A stretch of 64,000 nucleotides of DNA. Origin: Diabrotica undecimpunctata (taxonomy: Eukaryota; Arthropoda; Insecta; Coleoptera; Chrysomelidae). Under the pieces are notes generated by a model. It saw nothing but the letters and a program-made list of their open reading frames with translations, did no database searches and was not told the DNA's origin. Each line of letters begins with the position of its first letter. Positions within the stretch are counted from its first letter, which is position 1. The stretch is from positions 14,137,230-14,201,229 of the forward strand of contig NC_092803.1 in assembly GCF_040954645.1 (NCBI RefSeq), read 5' to 3'. The translations under genes and the position numbers were made by a program. Of this stretch, positions 22,021-33,174 are shown in pieces.

Positions 22021-22500
22021 TTGGTTATGAGCAGGTCCGACCAGAGGGGGGTGGGAGCAGGGGGGCAAAATCACCGGGGCCCAAGGGAATCCGGGCCCGG
22101 CCGTTAGCAAATTTAAAAAAATTCCTTTTATTAAAATATTTTACAACAGATTGAATTTGCTTGTGGTTTTAATTATGAAATTATTATAAGGAATATTATG
22201 CATTTGGAAAAGGCAATATGCAAGAAATTATTTCTTTGCATAAGTTACAATTAATAAAAATATATCGGGAATACATTGCGCGTGGGAGCCCCTGATCGGA
22301 AGCTCGCTCTATCGGCCACTGCCACACTTCCGTCCTGTGTCAATAGCATGAGTGTTCACTATTACATATCCCAGTTTATGAGTTATCAGATTTTTGGGAA
22401 TTTTCGTTCAACTGGGTTTGGGGGGGGGGGGCGGGTCTCATCCCCGGGGCCCGGCCTGGCTCTGGGCGGCCCTTGGTATGAATCACTTTTAGTAGTAACT
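22021..22500. repeat. G/C-rich repeat pair around AT-rich core
   Basis: GGGGCCC/GGGCCCGGCC-type segments near 22040-22105 and 22415-22475, the second with a run of 12 or more G, bracket an AT-rich core. This looks like a decayed non-autonomous DNA element (hAT-type ends are common here), but no clear TSD was found. Confidence 0.35.
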
Positions 22501-23525
22501 TTAGCACATGGGACATTAAGCTAATGATTTTAAATCGTCACATTTTCTTGCGTTTTTCTTTTTGGGGAGACAAATAAAAATCAAAGTCAACCAGTCTTTG
22601 TTTTTTTTTCATATATGTTCTTTAATTAATAATAAGTAATGTTAATACCCAATGTCCGCAATCAACAGGGCAACAGAAGAAAGAAGTGTGTTATTAAACT
22701 AACTAGCAACGACCAACTAGAAGGCGGTTAAATATTTATTTTACCTTTAGCAGGCTGTAATTGCTAGAACTTTGTTTTGTCATTAAATGCTTGATTTTCT
22801 TTTTGTCAAAATAGTCATTTTTTGAACCGATCTTGCAATTAATTTAACACAAAATTCGTAAACTTTTTCGTTAAAAAAGAAAAACCAAAAGTTTTTCTTT
22901 CTGCGTTTTGCACACAGATTTGAAACTTATAGATTTGTTCATTCTAGTCAATATTTTAAAAAGAAAATAAAGCTCCTTTCTGTGTTTTGTAAATCTTAAG
23001 CTCTAACCTGTAGTATAATTGTTGATATTCCCTGTGCAATTAAAATTGGAATAATTATTATGAAATAAACAAATTTATAATACTTTATACCAAACAAAAA
23101 TTTTGTTGTTAATCCAAATTGCAATCACTATTACTTTAATTTCATAATAAGTACACGTTGGCTAATACAATCCTGACAACTGTAAAATTTTTCTGCAATG
23201 TCTACACAATAATACCTCACAACTAAAAGAAATCTCTGAGAAGATAAGAGCCATAGCAACCATAGCAACTATTTTTAACATGGTAATTCTGGCAACAGTG
23301 TGTCGTAATATAACAAACTACCGCCTCGTGAAACAAACTTTACAGTCGATAACTGTATTTATCACGGAAAAAATGTTTATTCAAAAATCAAACAATGTAG
23401 ACACAACTCTAGGACATATGACATCGTATGATCCTAGTAAATACTGATTAAACTCCTCTATAGGCATGCCACCGTTTGTATTTATATTCTTTATTAGAGG
23501 ATAAGTGTATGAATAGAAGAATAGA
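22501..23525. other. upstream flank of transporter gene 2
   Basis: AT-rich DNA with no coding motif noticed. It should contain the promoter and 5' UTR of transporter gene 2; no core promoter element can be assigned with confidence. Confidence 0.4.
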
Positions 23526-23628
23526 ATGGCTAGAAGTGTGGTGATAAGTTCTGAAAATGAGTGTAGTGAAAAAGATAGTTTTACTGAAAGGGCGAGAGTG
23601 TGGCCACAAGTTTTAGCGTGTGTCATAG
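23526..23628 (+). CDS. Tret1-like sugar transporter gene 2, exon 1
   Basis: ATG at 23526 opens 34 codons plus one base, ending ARVWPQVLACVI and a GTAAAT donor at 23629. The phase (one base carried over) and the WPQ ending match exon 1 of the other two genes. The first plus-strand Tret1 main exon downstream with a matching acceptor and no other first exon is at 46116, giving a 22.5-kb intron. This pairing is inferred from sequence and phase; an intervening unseen exon is unlikely given the paralogues. Confidence 0.8.
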
Positions 23629-23960
23629 GTAAATTATTTTATTTAATATAAATCATTAATTACTCATGGAATTATTGTACTTGTGCCACAGCTCGTGCTG
23701 CCAACTTATCCATTCGGGAAAAAATACCAATTTATGCACTTGTTGTATACAATATTTTTCTACATCCTTTGCTTATAATAAAAAGCAACATAGATATAAG
23801 TATTTCATTTTAATTAAACTCCTTCAAAAGCGTACCGCCAGAGAACAACCGAACACAGAGAAGCGACAGTCCCTTGAAGTTACGTTCCCAAGCCGCCAAT
23901 GACAGCTAATAATCAGAAAATTAATAGTCAGTGGGCATAGCACACAATATAAATTCTTAA

Positions 23961-24352
23961 GAGCGTAGGCGCAAAATTTCGGGCCAATGTTTTTTAAATG
24001 CATTCATTTTTTTCGAATCCTGAAAAAACTAATAAGAATTTTTGAAAAATTTAAACGCAGAATGAAAGACTACATTATTACTGAGGGCCGAAAGTCCCTG
24101 AAAACTTCTATAATGTTTATTTTAATAAGTTACAGGGGTGAAAAAAAAAGAGAAAATTTAGTGTGATTTTTAAATTCAAATATCTCATTCAAAAAATTTT
24201 TTTGTTTATTCTAAGGGACCTTCGGCCCTCGGTAATAATGTAATCTTTCATTTTGTGTTTAAATTTTCCAAAAATATTTGTTAGTTTTCTCAGGATTCGA
24301 AAAAAATGATTGTATTTAAAAAGCATTGGCCCGAAATTTTGCGCCTACGCTC
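23961..24352. mobile_element. foldback MITE flanked by TTAA
   Basis: Long inverted arms of roughly 150-170 bp run from GAGCGTAGGCGCAAAATTTC at the left to its complement at the right. They include GGGCCAATG and the GGGCCGAAAG/CTTTCGGCCC-like inner part. TTAA lies at 23957-23960 and 24353-24356, a TTAA target duplication typical of piggyBac-type non-autonomous elements. There is no coding capacity. Confidence 0.85.
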
Positions 24353-24365
24353 TTAAGCGAAACAA

Positions 24366-25166
24366 AGAAATTACTAAAAATCTTAAAATTACAACAGAAC
24401 AGGACTTCAAAATTGCAAAAACATGGTTGCAAATAAACAAACTTACACTAAATTATGAAAAAACTAAATAGGTACTCATCTACTTTTTGCTATATACAAA
24501 AGTTGTCTGCCAATTTTTAATTCGTTAAATATAAATAACAAAGATCATTGAAGGTACTGCGTCATGCGCCAATTTTTTTCTTCTATTTCCTTTTACAATA
24601 ACATTATCTTCAAAATGCAGTTCACAAATCCTATAATTATTAAGTGAATCCATTTTGAATAACAAATCTTCTCGTCTGCAAGCTTCTATCCACACTTTGG
24701 CACTACAAATTTTTAACAGAACAAATTTTAAACAAAGAACTTTTTCTGTATTTATAAATAATACTATATTACTTACAACTATAAGAGTATTAGTATATTC
24801 TAAGTATATTGTAAGTAATGAAATATTTAACTTTTGTCAATATCTAATCTTAATACATTTACAGTTTTCTCCTGACTAAGTCACAAAAATGTCACTAAAT
24901 ATTGAGATATGCAACAAATAAAGTTTTAATATTTTTTATTTGTATTTCCCATTTAAAACTCCTAAATATTTTATGTACTTCGATCCATATATTTGATCTT
25001 TTTTATTTATATTTAACGAATTAAAAATTGGCAGACAACTTTTGTATATAGCAAAAAGTAGATGAGTACCTATTTAGTTTTTTCATAATTTAATGTTTGT
25101 TTATTTGCAACCATGTTGTTGCAATTTTGAAGTCTTGTTCTGTTGTAATTTTAAGATTTTCTAAAT
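24366..25166. repeat. inverted duplication of an RT fragment, about 165-bp arms
   Basis: The left arm (about 24366-24541) recurs in reverse complement at about 25011-25166 with few differences. The left arm on + encodes TWLQINKLTLNYEKTK, a motif of LINE reverse transcriptases. The approximately 470-bp spacer has no recognised gene. Confidence 0.75.
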
Positions 25167-25489
25167 TATCGGTCTAATTATGTTTCCAACAATTTTTAGT
25201 TTGAGCATTTTAGTAATTTCTTTCCCTCTATATATTTTTATTTCCTAAAAATACTATATTCGTATTGTTGTCTTCGAGCGCGCTGACCCGGCCACCATCT
25301 GTTGATTTTTTGACCTGAGCCTTCGGAGACTTGCGTCTTTCAACAAAAGAAATAGCACTGACACCAAATTTAATGTTTTCATCTTGAACTATCCCTTGGC
25401 AGACCAAAGTTTATTTTTTATAGCTCGGACAGACACGTCGGCGTCGGCTTACTGTTCGAAAGTCAAACCAATACTATTATGTAATTTTT
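25167..25489. other. no recognised gene
   Basis: Includes a less AT-rich stretch (25270-25450) with no motif I can name. Confidence 0.3.
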
Positions 25490-25950
25490 TTTTATAGCCC
25501 TTTTTCTATCCGAATTGACGAATAAAGGCCTCTCCCATTTCTCGCCATTCATCCCTGTTGTGTGCTAGGCGTTTCCACATTGGGCCTGCGACTCTTTTGA
25601 TATCGTCGCTCCAGCGCATTTTAGGTCTTCCTCTTGGTCTCTTCGCATCGTACGGTCGCCAGTTTCCGACTTCTTTGTTCCATCTACCATCTTCGAGACG
25701 TTCGTTGTGTCCAGCCCATTTCCATTTTAATTTAGCTGCTTGTTTCGCAGCGTCCTCTATTTTTGTTTTGTTCCGGATTGCTTCGTTCGTTTGCCGATCT
25801 ATTAGTGAGATACCAAGCATCTGTCGTTCCATGACTCGCTGAGTTTTTCGAATCTTGTCGATATTCTTTTTTGTGAATGTCCAGGTTTGAGCTCCGTAAG
25901 TGAGAAGGGGAAGGATACAAGAATCGAACACTTTGGTTCGAAGGTTTTGG
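25490..25950 (-). pseudogene. RTE-like LINE ORF2 C-terminal fragment
   Basis: A single open minus-strand frame of 141 codons starts in CILPLLTYGAQTWTFTKKNI and runs through AAKLKWKWAGHNERLEDGRW and KRPRGRPKMRWSDDIKRVAG to a natural-looking stop. It is 5'-truncated, as most copies here are, but uninterrupted. Confidence 0.82.
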
Positions 25951-26670
25951 GGTATAATAAACTAACTAATAAATAACTAATAATAATTACAAAGCAATAG
26001 TAATTACCTGTTATTATTCTTAGGAAATCTAAATAAACTTATTCCTTTTTCTGTCACAGATGAACATCCGCGAATCGCAAAAATATATCCAGACATTTTA
26101 AATATAAATTAAACTTTTAACTATAAACTATAACTATAACCTTTTAACTATAAATAAATTATATAAATGGTCAAATGCACTTGTTGTGTCGAGTATTTAC
26201 CATAGATGCCTACGGACTATCGAAAACAACCAGAATTAAAGAATAAGCACGTGTTTTTGACAGTTAAACAACCAGAATCGGGCATGCGTATACAAAAATG
26301 GTACATGCTTTTGGACCGTTGTGTCGCTTCTATGTGTGTTCGGTTATTCTATGGTACCGCTAATAAGAGACTAGATTGAAAAACTACTTAACTCTCCATC
26401 GGACGGCCGAAGGCCGAATAGATAGTTATTACACTAGCGAACGGGTTGAGCAAATCAGAAATAAATTTCAAATATTATAAAGTTCATTGCTTGATTTTTT
26501 TTTAAAGAAATTTTTTCAGATTGGTTAATTTGATACTCGTTCTCATTGTCCTTATTATGTCGTGTATTCAAGCTCATTTAACAAAAAAAAATAGCGAATT
26601 ATAAAGAAAAACACATTTATAACACATTGTTCTATTTATGACACTATTTCTCATGAAAAAAAGGTATAAA
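25951..26670. other. no recognised gene
   Basis: AT-rich. A segment near 26318-26360 resembles, in reverse complement, one near 23831-23875 (shared ACCGAACACA and AGAAGCGACA), suggesting two old copies of one repeat. Confidence 0.35.
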
Positions 26671-26679
26671 TAGTTAAAA

Positions 26680-26877
26680 TACAAGACAAATTAAAAAATG
26701 AATCGACACCAAAAATTTGATGCCAAAGTTGATTCCGTTCGGCGCATTCACCACAGCAGGCAGTAATGAGCTCCATGCAAAACCACGATTAGCAAAAATT
26801 ACAAAAGTATCTGTTTTGTCGTTTCTTGCAATATTTATAGTATCCCCGTTTTTTGGAAGTGGATCCTGTAGTGGTAT
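26680..26877 (-). other. unidentified open frame split by a MITE
   Basis: The minus strand reads MLNMSRNIRQTAAKFVEVN (27085-27140). After the MITE at 26886-27072 it continues as IPLQDPLPKNGDTINIARND and further to about 26680. With the MITE removed the frame appears continuous, but I do not recognise the protein, and it may simply be fortuitous. Confidence 0.25.
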
Positions 26878-26885
26878 ATTCACTT

Positions 26886-27072
26886 CAGTAGCGCACCTAG
26901 AATTTGCCTCTTGGGAGGGGGGGGGGGTTTGGTTGGCCACCGAATTTTTTATGTTATGTGATTTTTGATGTTACCTCCATTTTGAGTCCTTAAAATGTGT
27001 GAGTAAAAGTGTCAGAATATGGTCTTGGGGGGGGGGGGGTTAACCCCCAAGACCCCCCTGGGTGCGCTTCTG
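26886..27072. mobile_element. 187-bp hAT-type MITE with perfect 8-bp TSD
   Basis: The ends are CAGTAGCGCACCTAG and the complement of CAGAAGCGCACCCAG, flanked by ATTCACTT on both sides (26878-26885 and 27073-27080). Internal poly-G runs (about 26917-26927 and 27027-27039) lie beside the termini. Confidence 0.9.
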
Positions 27073-27713
27073 ATTCACTTCTACAAATTTAGCGGCCGTC
27101 TGTCGAATATTTCTTGACATATTTAACATAGTTGCTCTTTTTGCTATGTTTACTTTCACTAACTCTTCTTCTTCTTGTAGTTCCTTCTCCTATCGGAGGT
27201 TGGCTATCACCACAGCTATCCGTACCTTATTGGCGACTGCTCTGAAAAGATCCACTGAGCTGCAACTATACCATTCTCTTAGGTTTCTTAGCCAAGAAAT
27301 TATTCGTCTTCCTATGGATCTTTTACCCTTGATTTTACCTTGCATTATGAGCCTTAATATCTTATATTTCGCACCTCTGGTAATGTGGCCTAAATATTCC
27401 AGCTTTCTTGTTTTGATGTGTTCAGCTCCAGAAGGAGGTCTTGATTAACAAACTATATTTTTCATTTTTATAAATGCTTGTCTTGCAATTTCAATGCGTG
27501 TCCTTATTTCTCTATCTTGATCATTGTTTTCATTTATTCAAGTTCCCAGATATTGTAGTTATTCACTCTTTCTACTTGTTTTTCCTCGATTTCTAGCCTT
27601 CCAGTAACAGTATGTTGCTTAGAAATAATCACGCACTTGGTTTTCTTAACGTTCATTTGTAGTCCATATTTTATGCTGACTTGATGTAATCTATTTACTA
27701 AGCGTTGCAGTAC

Positions 27714-27983
27714 TTATAGACTGTCTGCAAAAACAGCGGTGTTGTCTGCGAATTTTATGTTGTTCAAGATTTTTCCGTTTATTGATGTACCCTGCTGTTC
27801 TTCTAATACTGCTTCCTTAAAAATAGCTTCGCTGTACAGATTGAATAACAATGGGGATAGCACGCAACCCTGTCTGACACCTCTTTTGATTTCTATAGTT
27901 TCTGTATCGACATTTTCGATTCTAACCTTTGCTTTTTGATTCCAGTAGAGATTGAGAATAACCCGTATATCTCGACTATCCAA
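27714..27983 (-). pseudogene. LINE reverse transcriptase palm with FADN
   Basis: IKRGVRQGCVLSPLLFNLYS and INGKILNNIKFADNTAVFAD are RT motifs 4 and 5. The catalytic FADD is FADN (the second Asp codon reads AAC, 27741-27743), so this copy could not polymerise. A stop follows at 27714. Confidence 0.85.
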
Positions 27984-28225
27984 ATTCTTTTCTTTAAACA
28001 GTTTTACGAGTTTCCTCCTAAGACATAGAGATCCTGGTTCATATCTAGTCGTCTTTGCGCGAGAACGTTAAAAGCGAACAAAGCCTCTCTCGTTCCTAGT
28101 CCTCCTCTGAATCCAAACTGCGTGTCATCTATATCTTCTTCTATTTTTTTGTATAGTCTTCCATGTATTATTTTGAGAAATATCTTAAGTGTGTGGCTTA
28201 TTAAGGAAATTGTTCTGTACTGGGA

Positions 28226-28657
28226 TCATTCTGTCGCATATATTGACTTTGGTAGTGTTGCAAACGTTGAAAGCAACCAATCTTCGGGTATTACTAATGT
28301 TGTATATACTTTTTTGAACAGATCTAAGAGCATATGTAGTGTTTCTTCATCAATGTATTTAATTAGCTCAGTGGGTATCTGATCTAGGCCTACTGATTTT
28401 GCGGTCTTTGCATTTCTAATTGCCTGTTCTAATTCGCACATTATTATTTTCGGTCCTGTTTGTTCCTGTGGTTCTTCTTGTATCATTCTATCATCGTCGA
28501 ATAGTTTCATTATGTATTCTTGCCAAAATCTTAGTTCATCTTTGATGTCTGTAATGAGTTTACCATTATCATATTTGGGTATCCCATAGTGTGCTCGCTT
28601 TTTGGTATTTGTTAGTTCTTTTTTTATGCAGATTAAAGCTGTCCAATTTTCTGTCAT
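28226..28657 (-). pseudogene. LINE ORF2 pre-palm region
   Basis: CELEQAIRNAKTAKSVGLDQ, then IPTELIKYIDEETLHMLLDL and TTLVIPEDWLLSTFATLPK, is the RT N-terminal region of RTE-type ORF2. It is open for 143 codons, then frameshifted. Confidence 0.8.
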
Positions 28658-29203
28658 ACTCTTCTATTTCTATGCATTTATCTGTTAACCACTTTTCCTT
28701 GGCCATTTTTATTTCTACATTAATTCTACTTTGCAGTTCTTGAGATTTTGGCTCATTTCTATCATGTCTCATGTCATCCACTTCTGTTTTTTATTTGTCT
28801 TTTCTGGCTTTAAATTTTCTTCTGCAGCCTTTAGTAATGCCTTCTGAATATTGCTCCACTTTTCACTGACATTTTCTGATGTTAAGATTTCTTCTCCTAC
28901 TTCTGTTAGGTTTGAGTTGACTTGTTGGATCACTTTTTAATGTATTTCTCTTTTTCTTAATTTTTTATAATCAAACGTTGGTTTGTTTTTAGGTATTTGA
29001 GTTTCACGTGCATTTTAGGTATCAGCGGGTTATGGTCTGAGTTGACATCTGCTCCGGGGTATGCTTTTACTGCTTACATTGAGTTTTTGTATCTATTTTT
29101 GACCAATATATAGTCTATTTTATTTCCACCCTGCGATCTGTGTTGTCTGCAGGAGATCTCCAAATGTATAATCTTTAGTCGGGTAAATGGAACATTGTGT
29201 TCA

Positions 29204-29521
29204 TTATTGCAAAATGTTAATTTTGACAAAATCCACAAGTCTATCACTTATGCCCAGTATATTTATTTTCATTCTAGTCATTTCTTGTATTAAATTGTTT
29301 AATTTTCCCGGCTGATACAAGCTTCTTACATTCCATGTTGCAAGTCTTATTGATCTACATTTGTGTATTCTTAGACGTGGAATTTTATTATCTAAACGAG
29401 GATTTTGCTTGCTATCGACCTGGAAGGCCTCGTCTTTTACATGATCTTTTCCGTCCCTACCGGATCTTGGTTTCCGAATTCCATGATAAATAACGGTTTG
29501 ACTTTTTTGCGTATTTACCAT
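29204..29521 (-). pseudogene. LINE endonuclease start
   Basis: RSIRLATWNVRSLYQPGKLN, then MKINILGISD, is the first segment of the AP-like endonuclease. The preceding roughly 55 residues (SQTVIYHGIRKPRSGRD) belong to the ORF leader. The rest of the domain is deleted or shifted beyond 29204. Confidence 0.8.
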
Positions 29522-31079
29522 GATAAATGACTAGGGATGTTTTGTTGAATCTTTAGAGCAGTGGTTTCCCCTTGCCTGCTACATTCTTCTGCTGTTGACC
29601 AATTTATTGGTTCTTCCGCCTTTGGAGTCGATTTCTCAGCTCCAGGACAAAAGATTGTCCGACTACCTACCGACTCATCCGCCCGAAGCCGTTGGTCGGT
29701 AAGCAGGGGATTGCTTATACCGGTAATCACTCGGTCCCTACTTGCGCCATTGATGTTGCCCACCTTCTACCACGTGGAGGTGCAGATTCGCATTTTTCCT
29801 TCATCGAGATTAAGAGTTTTCGGCATTTCATAATTTTTTCAGAGCTTTAGAAAGTTCACTAACTCTATGTAACTGTTTCAAAAATAATCTTCGGTTTGTT
29901 TGGGATTCAGGTTCATTGTTATTTCTATGAATGATAAATGCGTTGATACCTGTAGATTTAGCATGCCATAAAATATTACTAACGGTCATCTTCTTGTATT
30001 TCGCGCAGCCCTTTACTTAAATGACGAAATCATTTTATCGACAAATCGACCCCGAATTTGGTGGTGTTGTAGAGTACATTTTTTTTTTTTTTTTTTAGGA
30101 TCATGAGTTGCTAAAGTCATATATGTTCCAAATCCAACAACAGTTGATGGAATAGGTCGCTTATTTTTCTCTTTAAATTCCCGCGGTATATCTTTTGCTT
30201 GAAAATTTAGTGTTCTGGCAATTGTTAGTCTATGTTTTGTAAAAGCTTCTTTCTTAGCGCAAAACTGTTGAACCACCTATCCATAGTGATATTTCTTGGC
30301 TCGTAAGATGGCCTTCGATGGCCCGTCTGGTTGCACACCAGCGTAAATTTCCAATTTTGATGTATAATACGTTCGAACATCAATTAGTAAAAAACTTTTA
30401 GGCCGTATTTACCGGGTTTCTTAGGCATAAACATGCAGAAGGCACATCTACCGCCAAAAGGCAACATCATTTCGTCTAATGTGGCGTACTCCCCTATCGA
30501 ATAATAATGCTTGCAATTGTTATTAAATATTTTAACTATTTCACTTATGAGCACAATTATTTATTTATAGATTGCCTTTCTACTCTCGTTGTCGTATCAC
30601 CAAGTCTGATGATCCTCAAAAGAAATTGGAATCTCGGTTGTGACATTTCCGATCCCATTCCATCATTACTCCACTCCAATACTCCTCTGAAATTCATCTA
30701 GCTGCTCGATCAGTGCCGTGAAGATAAAGCAAGCAAAAAGGGCTGCAAGGGTTTGGTTCAGAGTACCTACTTGCATGCTATTTTTTGAATATATAAATTT
30801 GTATACCTCTCAACAATGTCCAAGATGTCATCAATAATGAGTAGACTTCGGCAAATATGCAAATAAAAATGTAGCAAATATGCGCATAAATATGCACGTG
30901 TTTACCCGAAAATATGCAAATATTTTACAAAATATGCATAAGTACAAATAAATAAAAAAATCGTAAAATAGTAACAATTTTATTTAAAAAAAAAAGTGTA
31001 CATAACTAAATATTTCCTACTATTCATTAAGATTTACATTTATTTTAAGTAACTACATCATTTTTAAGTATGAATAAAC

Positions 31080-32456
31080 TTATTTAGAATTATGGTAACA
31101 ATAAATGACCAAGTGGTGTTCAAAATTTTCTAACAAAAACTTGTGGCTTCTGTCTGAGTACATATATTTATATATGGAAAAACTTCGTTCAACATCAACT
31201 GATGTAAAGGGAGCATTTTTCAAACTAACCAAAACATTTGGTTCTAAATTAATTGTTTCCGAAATATTTCCAGCTAGAACACTGACTACTTCAGAAAGAA
31301 TATGGTAACCTTTATTTTTTTCCATAGTAGCTTCAAATTTTTTTAAAATATCTTTTCCAATATTACCTCTAACGTTCCGACAACATGACGCAAATTCTTT
31401 TATTAATGCTGTACTTTCGAACAATGACAGTTTTGGTGATTCTAACTGAGTAATTGTTTTTTGAACAAAACTAAAATTTGATTTTATAAATGAAAGTTCT
31501 TGTTGAAGCAAGTTACTCTGAAAAGTTTGTTTAGAATCCAAAAGAGATTGGGAACTTTCATCTGTTAACGTATCAATTATGTTCTTTATTTTAACAAAAT
31601 GATCTGCATAAAAATTAGCTGCTTCTAACCATGTTCCCCATCGCGTTAAAATAGGTTGTGGTGGAAGAGGAATGTTAGGTAGCATTTCTTTATAAAGTTG
31701 AATTCTTATAGGAGATTTAAGAAATACTTTTTTGACACTGGATATCATGGTATTTACAAGAGGAAACTTTTCTCGTATTATCTCTGCAACTCTGTTTAAT
31801 CCATGCGCTACACAAGTAACATGTATTAAATCTGGGAAAAACATTTTTAAATTTTGTCCTGCTTTCACCATATAAGGAGCAGCATCCGATAAAATAAGCA
31901 GTAATTTATTAGAAGGAATAGTTGTCGGAAGAAAAAAAGTTGCTAATGTTTCTTGTATAAAACGCGAAATTGTTAAAGCATTTGTTTTCTCAAGTTGCTG
32001 GCATGAAATAAGATGAGATTTTGGTAAGGTATCTTCTTTAAGAACACCAATCAATAAATGAGCAATATACTTTCCTGAGGAATCAGTGGTTTCGTCTACA
32101 GATATGTAAAAATAATTATCTGCAATTTCTTCCTTAATATTAATTAACACCGACGAGTATAGCCCGTTCACATTATTTCTTCTTAGAGACCGATCACTTG
32201 GAACATTAAGTTTGCAATATTTTTTTAGAAACGAACTAAAATTTACATTTGCTAATTTTGAAAGCGGTATGTTTGCAGACACTAATGCGCGACACAAGTC
32301 TTCATTAAAAGTTTCTTGCTCATCTAATTTTTTTGAAGTATATTGGAAACGTTTAGCCATTGAAGTTTGATGTTTTCCTCCTATTTTTCCTTTTTTTGCA
32401 ATGTGTGAAGCAGTTCTCACATGTTGGTCTATCTGAAATTTCTTCTCACATGCTAT
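31080..32456 (-). CDS. hAT transposase, exon 2 (intact)
   Basis: 458 codons without interruption, starting in phase 0 after an acceptor TTTATAG. It begins with the end of a BED-type zinc finger (IACEKKFQIDQHVRTASH). The RNase H-like catalytic region follows: SVDETTDSSGKYIAHLLIGV (first Asp), LSDAAPYMVKAG (second Asp), CVAHGLNRVAE and ILTRWGTWLEAA. The C-terminus holds the hAT dimerisation motif (NAPFTSVDVERSFSIYKYMY, then LENFEHHLVIYC). The transposase cuts and pastes the element using the terminal repeats described for 30842-33748. With exon 1 the protein has 490 residues. It resembles CGGBP1-like hAT proteins common in insects. Confidence 0.93.
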   Translation of the reverse strand: MACEKKFQIDQHVRTASHIAKKGKIGGKHQTSMAKRFQYTSKKLDEQETFNEDLCRALVSANIPLSKLANVNFSSFLKKYCKLNVPSDRSLRRNNVNGLYSSVLINIKEEIADNYFYISVDETTDSSGKYIAHLLIGVLKEDTLPKSHLISCQQLEKTNALTISRFIQETLATFFLPTTIPSNKLLLILSDAAPYMVKAGQNLKMFFPDLIHVTCVAHGLNRVAEIIREKFPLVNTMISSVKKVFLKSPIRIQLYKEMLPNIPLPPQPILTRWGTWLEAANFYADHFVKIKNIIDTLTDESSQSLLDSKQTFQSNLLQQELSFIKSNFSFVQKTITQLESPKLSLFESTALIKEFASCCRNVRGNIGKDILKKFEATMEKNKGYHILSEVVSVLAGNISETINLEPNVLVSLKNAPFTSVDVERSFSIYKYMYSDRSHKFLLENFEHHLVIYCYHNSK

Positions 32457-33078
32457 CTATAAATAAAAATAAAAACCTTTATTTTAACCCAACCTTTAAA
32501 ATATAAAAATATACAAGGTGTTTTTGGTTAATCAAATAACTGGTTTGGAAAAAAAAACACTCGCTAAGTGTTTTAAATGCAGTATTAATCCACAAATTAG
32601 TTTTTGTTACTAACCATTAGTACATCATATAACTTATTTTAAAATTCAACAAAAGTTTTTTTTTTGTTAATTCAATTACAATAAAAATAATTGTGTTTTA
32701 GAATAGCTGACTTCATAAAAAAAGTAAAGGTGAAAATTTTTTCTAAATACACACCATTGTATTGTACCATGGACAATTTTTTCTCACTAAAGGAAGCTAT
32801 TTTTCATTTAAAAACAACCTACGAGTACTAAATTTCATGTAAATACGTTTATTGGTTTTAAAGTTATTGTTGTTATTAACTAAAAGAATTTAATTTTTTT
32901 TAATTTTAACACCCTGTATCTCGAAAAGTAAATAAGTTTGACCCCTCATTAACTATATCGTTTTGTTCAATTTTTCGAGAAGTATCTACAGTCAAACGTT
33001 TTGGAACAAGTCAAACATTTGGAAACACCCTGTATGTATGAAATATTAGATATTTAATAGAAAATATTAGATACTTAC
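32457..33078 (-). other. intron of the hAT transposase gene
   Basis: Donor GTAAGT at 33073-33078 and acceptor ATAG ending at 32457. Nearly all of it is a MITE (32512-33034). Confidence 0.8.
32512..33034. mobile_element. mariner/Tc1-type MITE inside the hAT intron
   Basis: The ends TACAAGGTGTTTTTGG and TACAGGGTGTTTCCAAATG (in reverse complement), with TA at both borders, fit the TACAGGGTGT type common in insects. It is about 520 bp, with no transposase. CACCCTGTATCTCG occurs again internally (about 32910), so it may be composite. Confidence 0.7.
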
Positions 33079-33174
33079 AATTTTGCCACAGACTGAACAG
33101 TAGATTTTTCCCATATCCATAGACAGCTCTTTATAAGGTTTAATCCAAGTTGAAGCACTGGTTGTTTTAGGCAT
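33079..33174 (-). CDS. hAT transposase, exon 1
   Basis: ATG at 33174; 32 codons (MPKTTSASTWIKPYK...) ending in YCSVCGKI, the first Cys pair of a BED zinc finger whose His pair is in exon 2. The donor GTAAGT follows directly, in phase 0. Confidence 0.88.

Larger units (their letters stand above)
27120..29830 (-). mobile_element. RTE-like LINE, near full length but decayed, minus strand
   Basis: In order on the minus strand: a 5' region with a RLRADESVGS-encoding box (29515-29763), endonuclease start (29204-29521), remnants of linker, pre-palm (28226-28657), palm (27714-27983), and C-terminal REWYSCSSVDLFRAVANKVR then IAVVIANLR (about 27185-27290), ending at a GAA run (27165-27178). There are many frameshifts. 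It is the most complete LINE in the window, about 2.7 kb. Confidence 0.85.
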
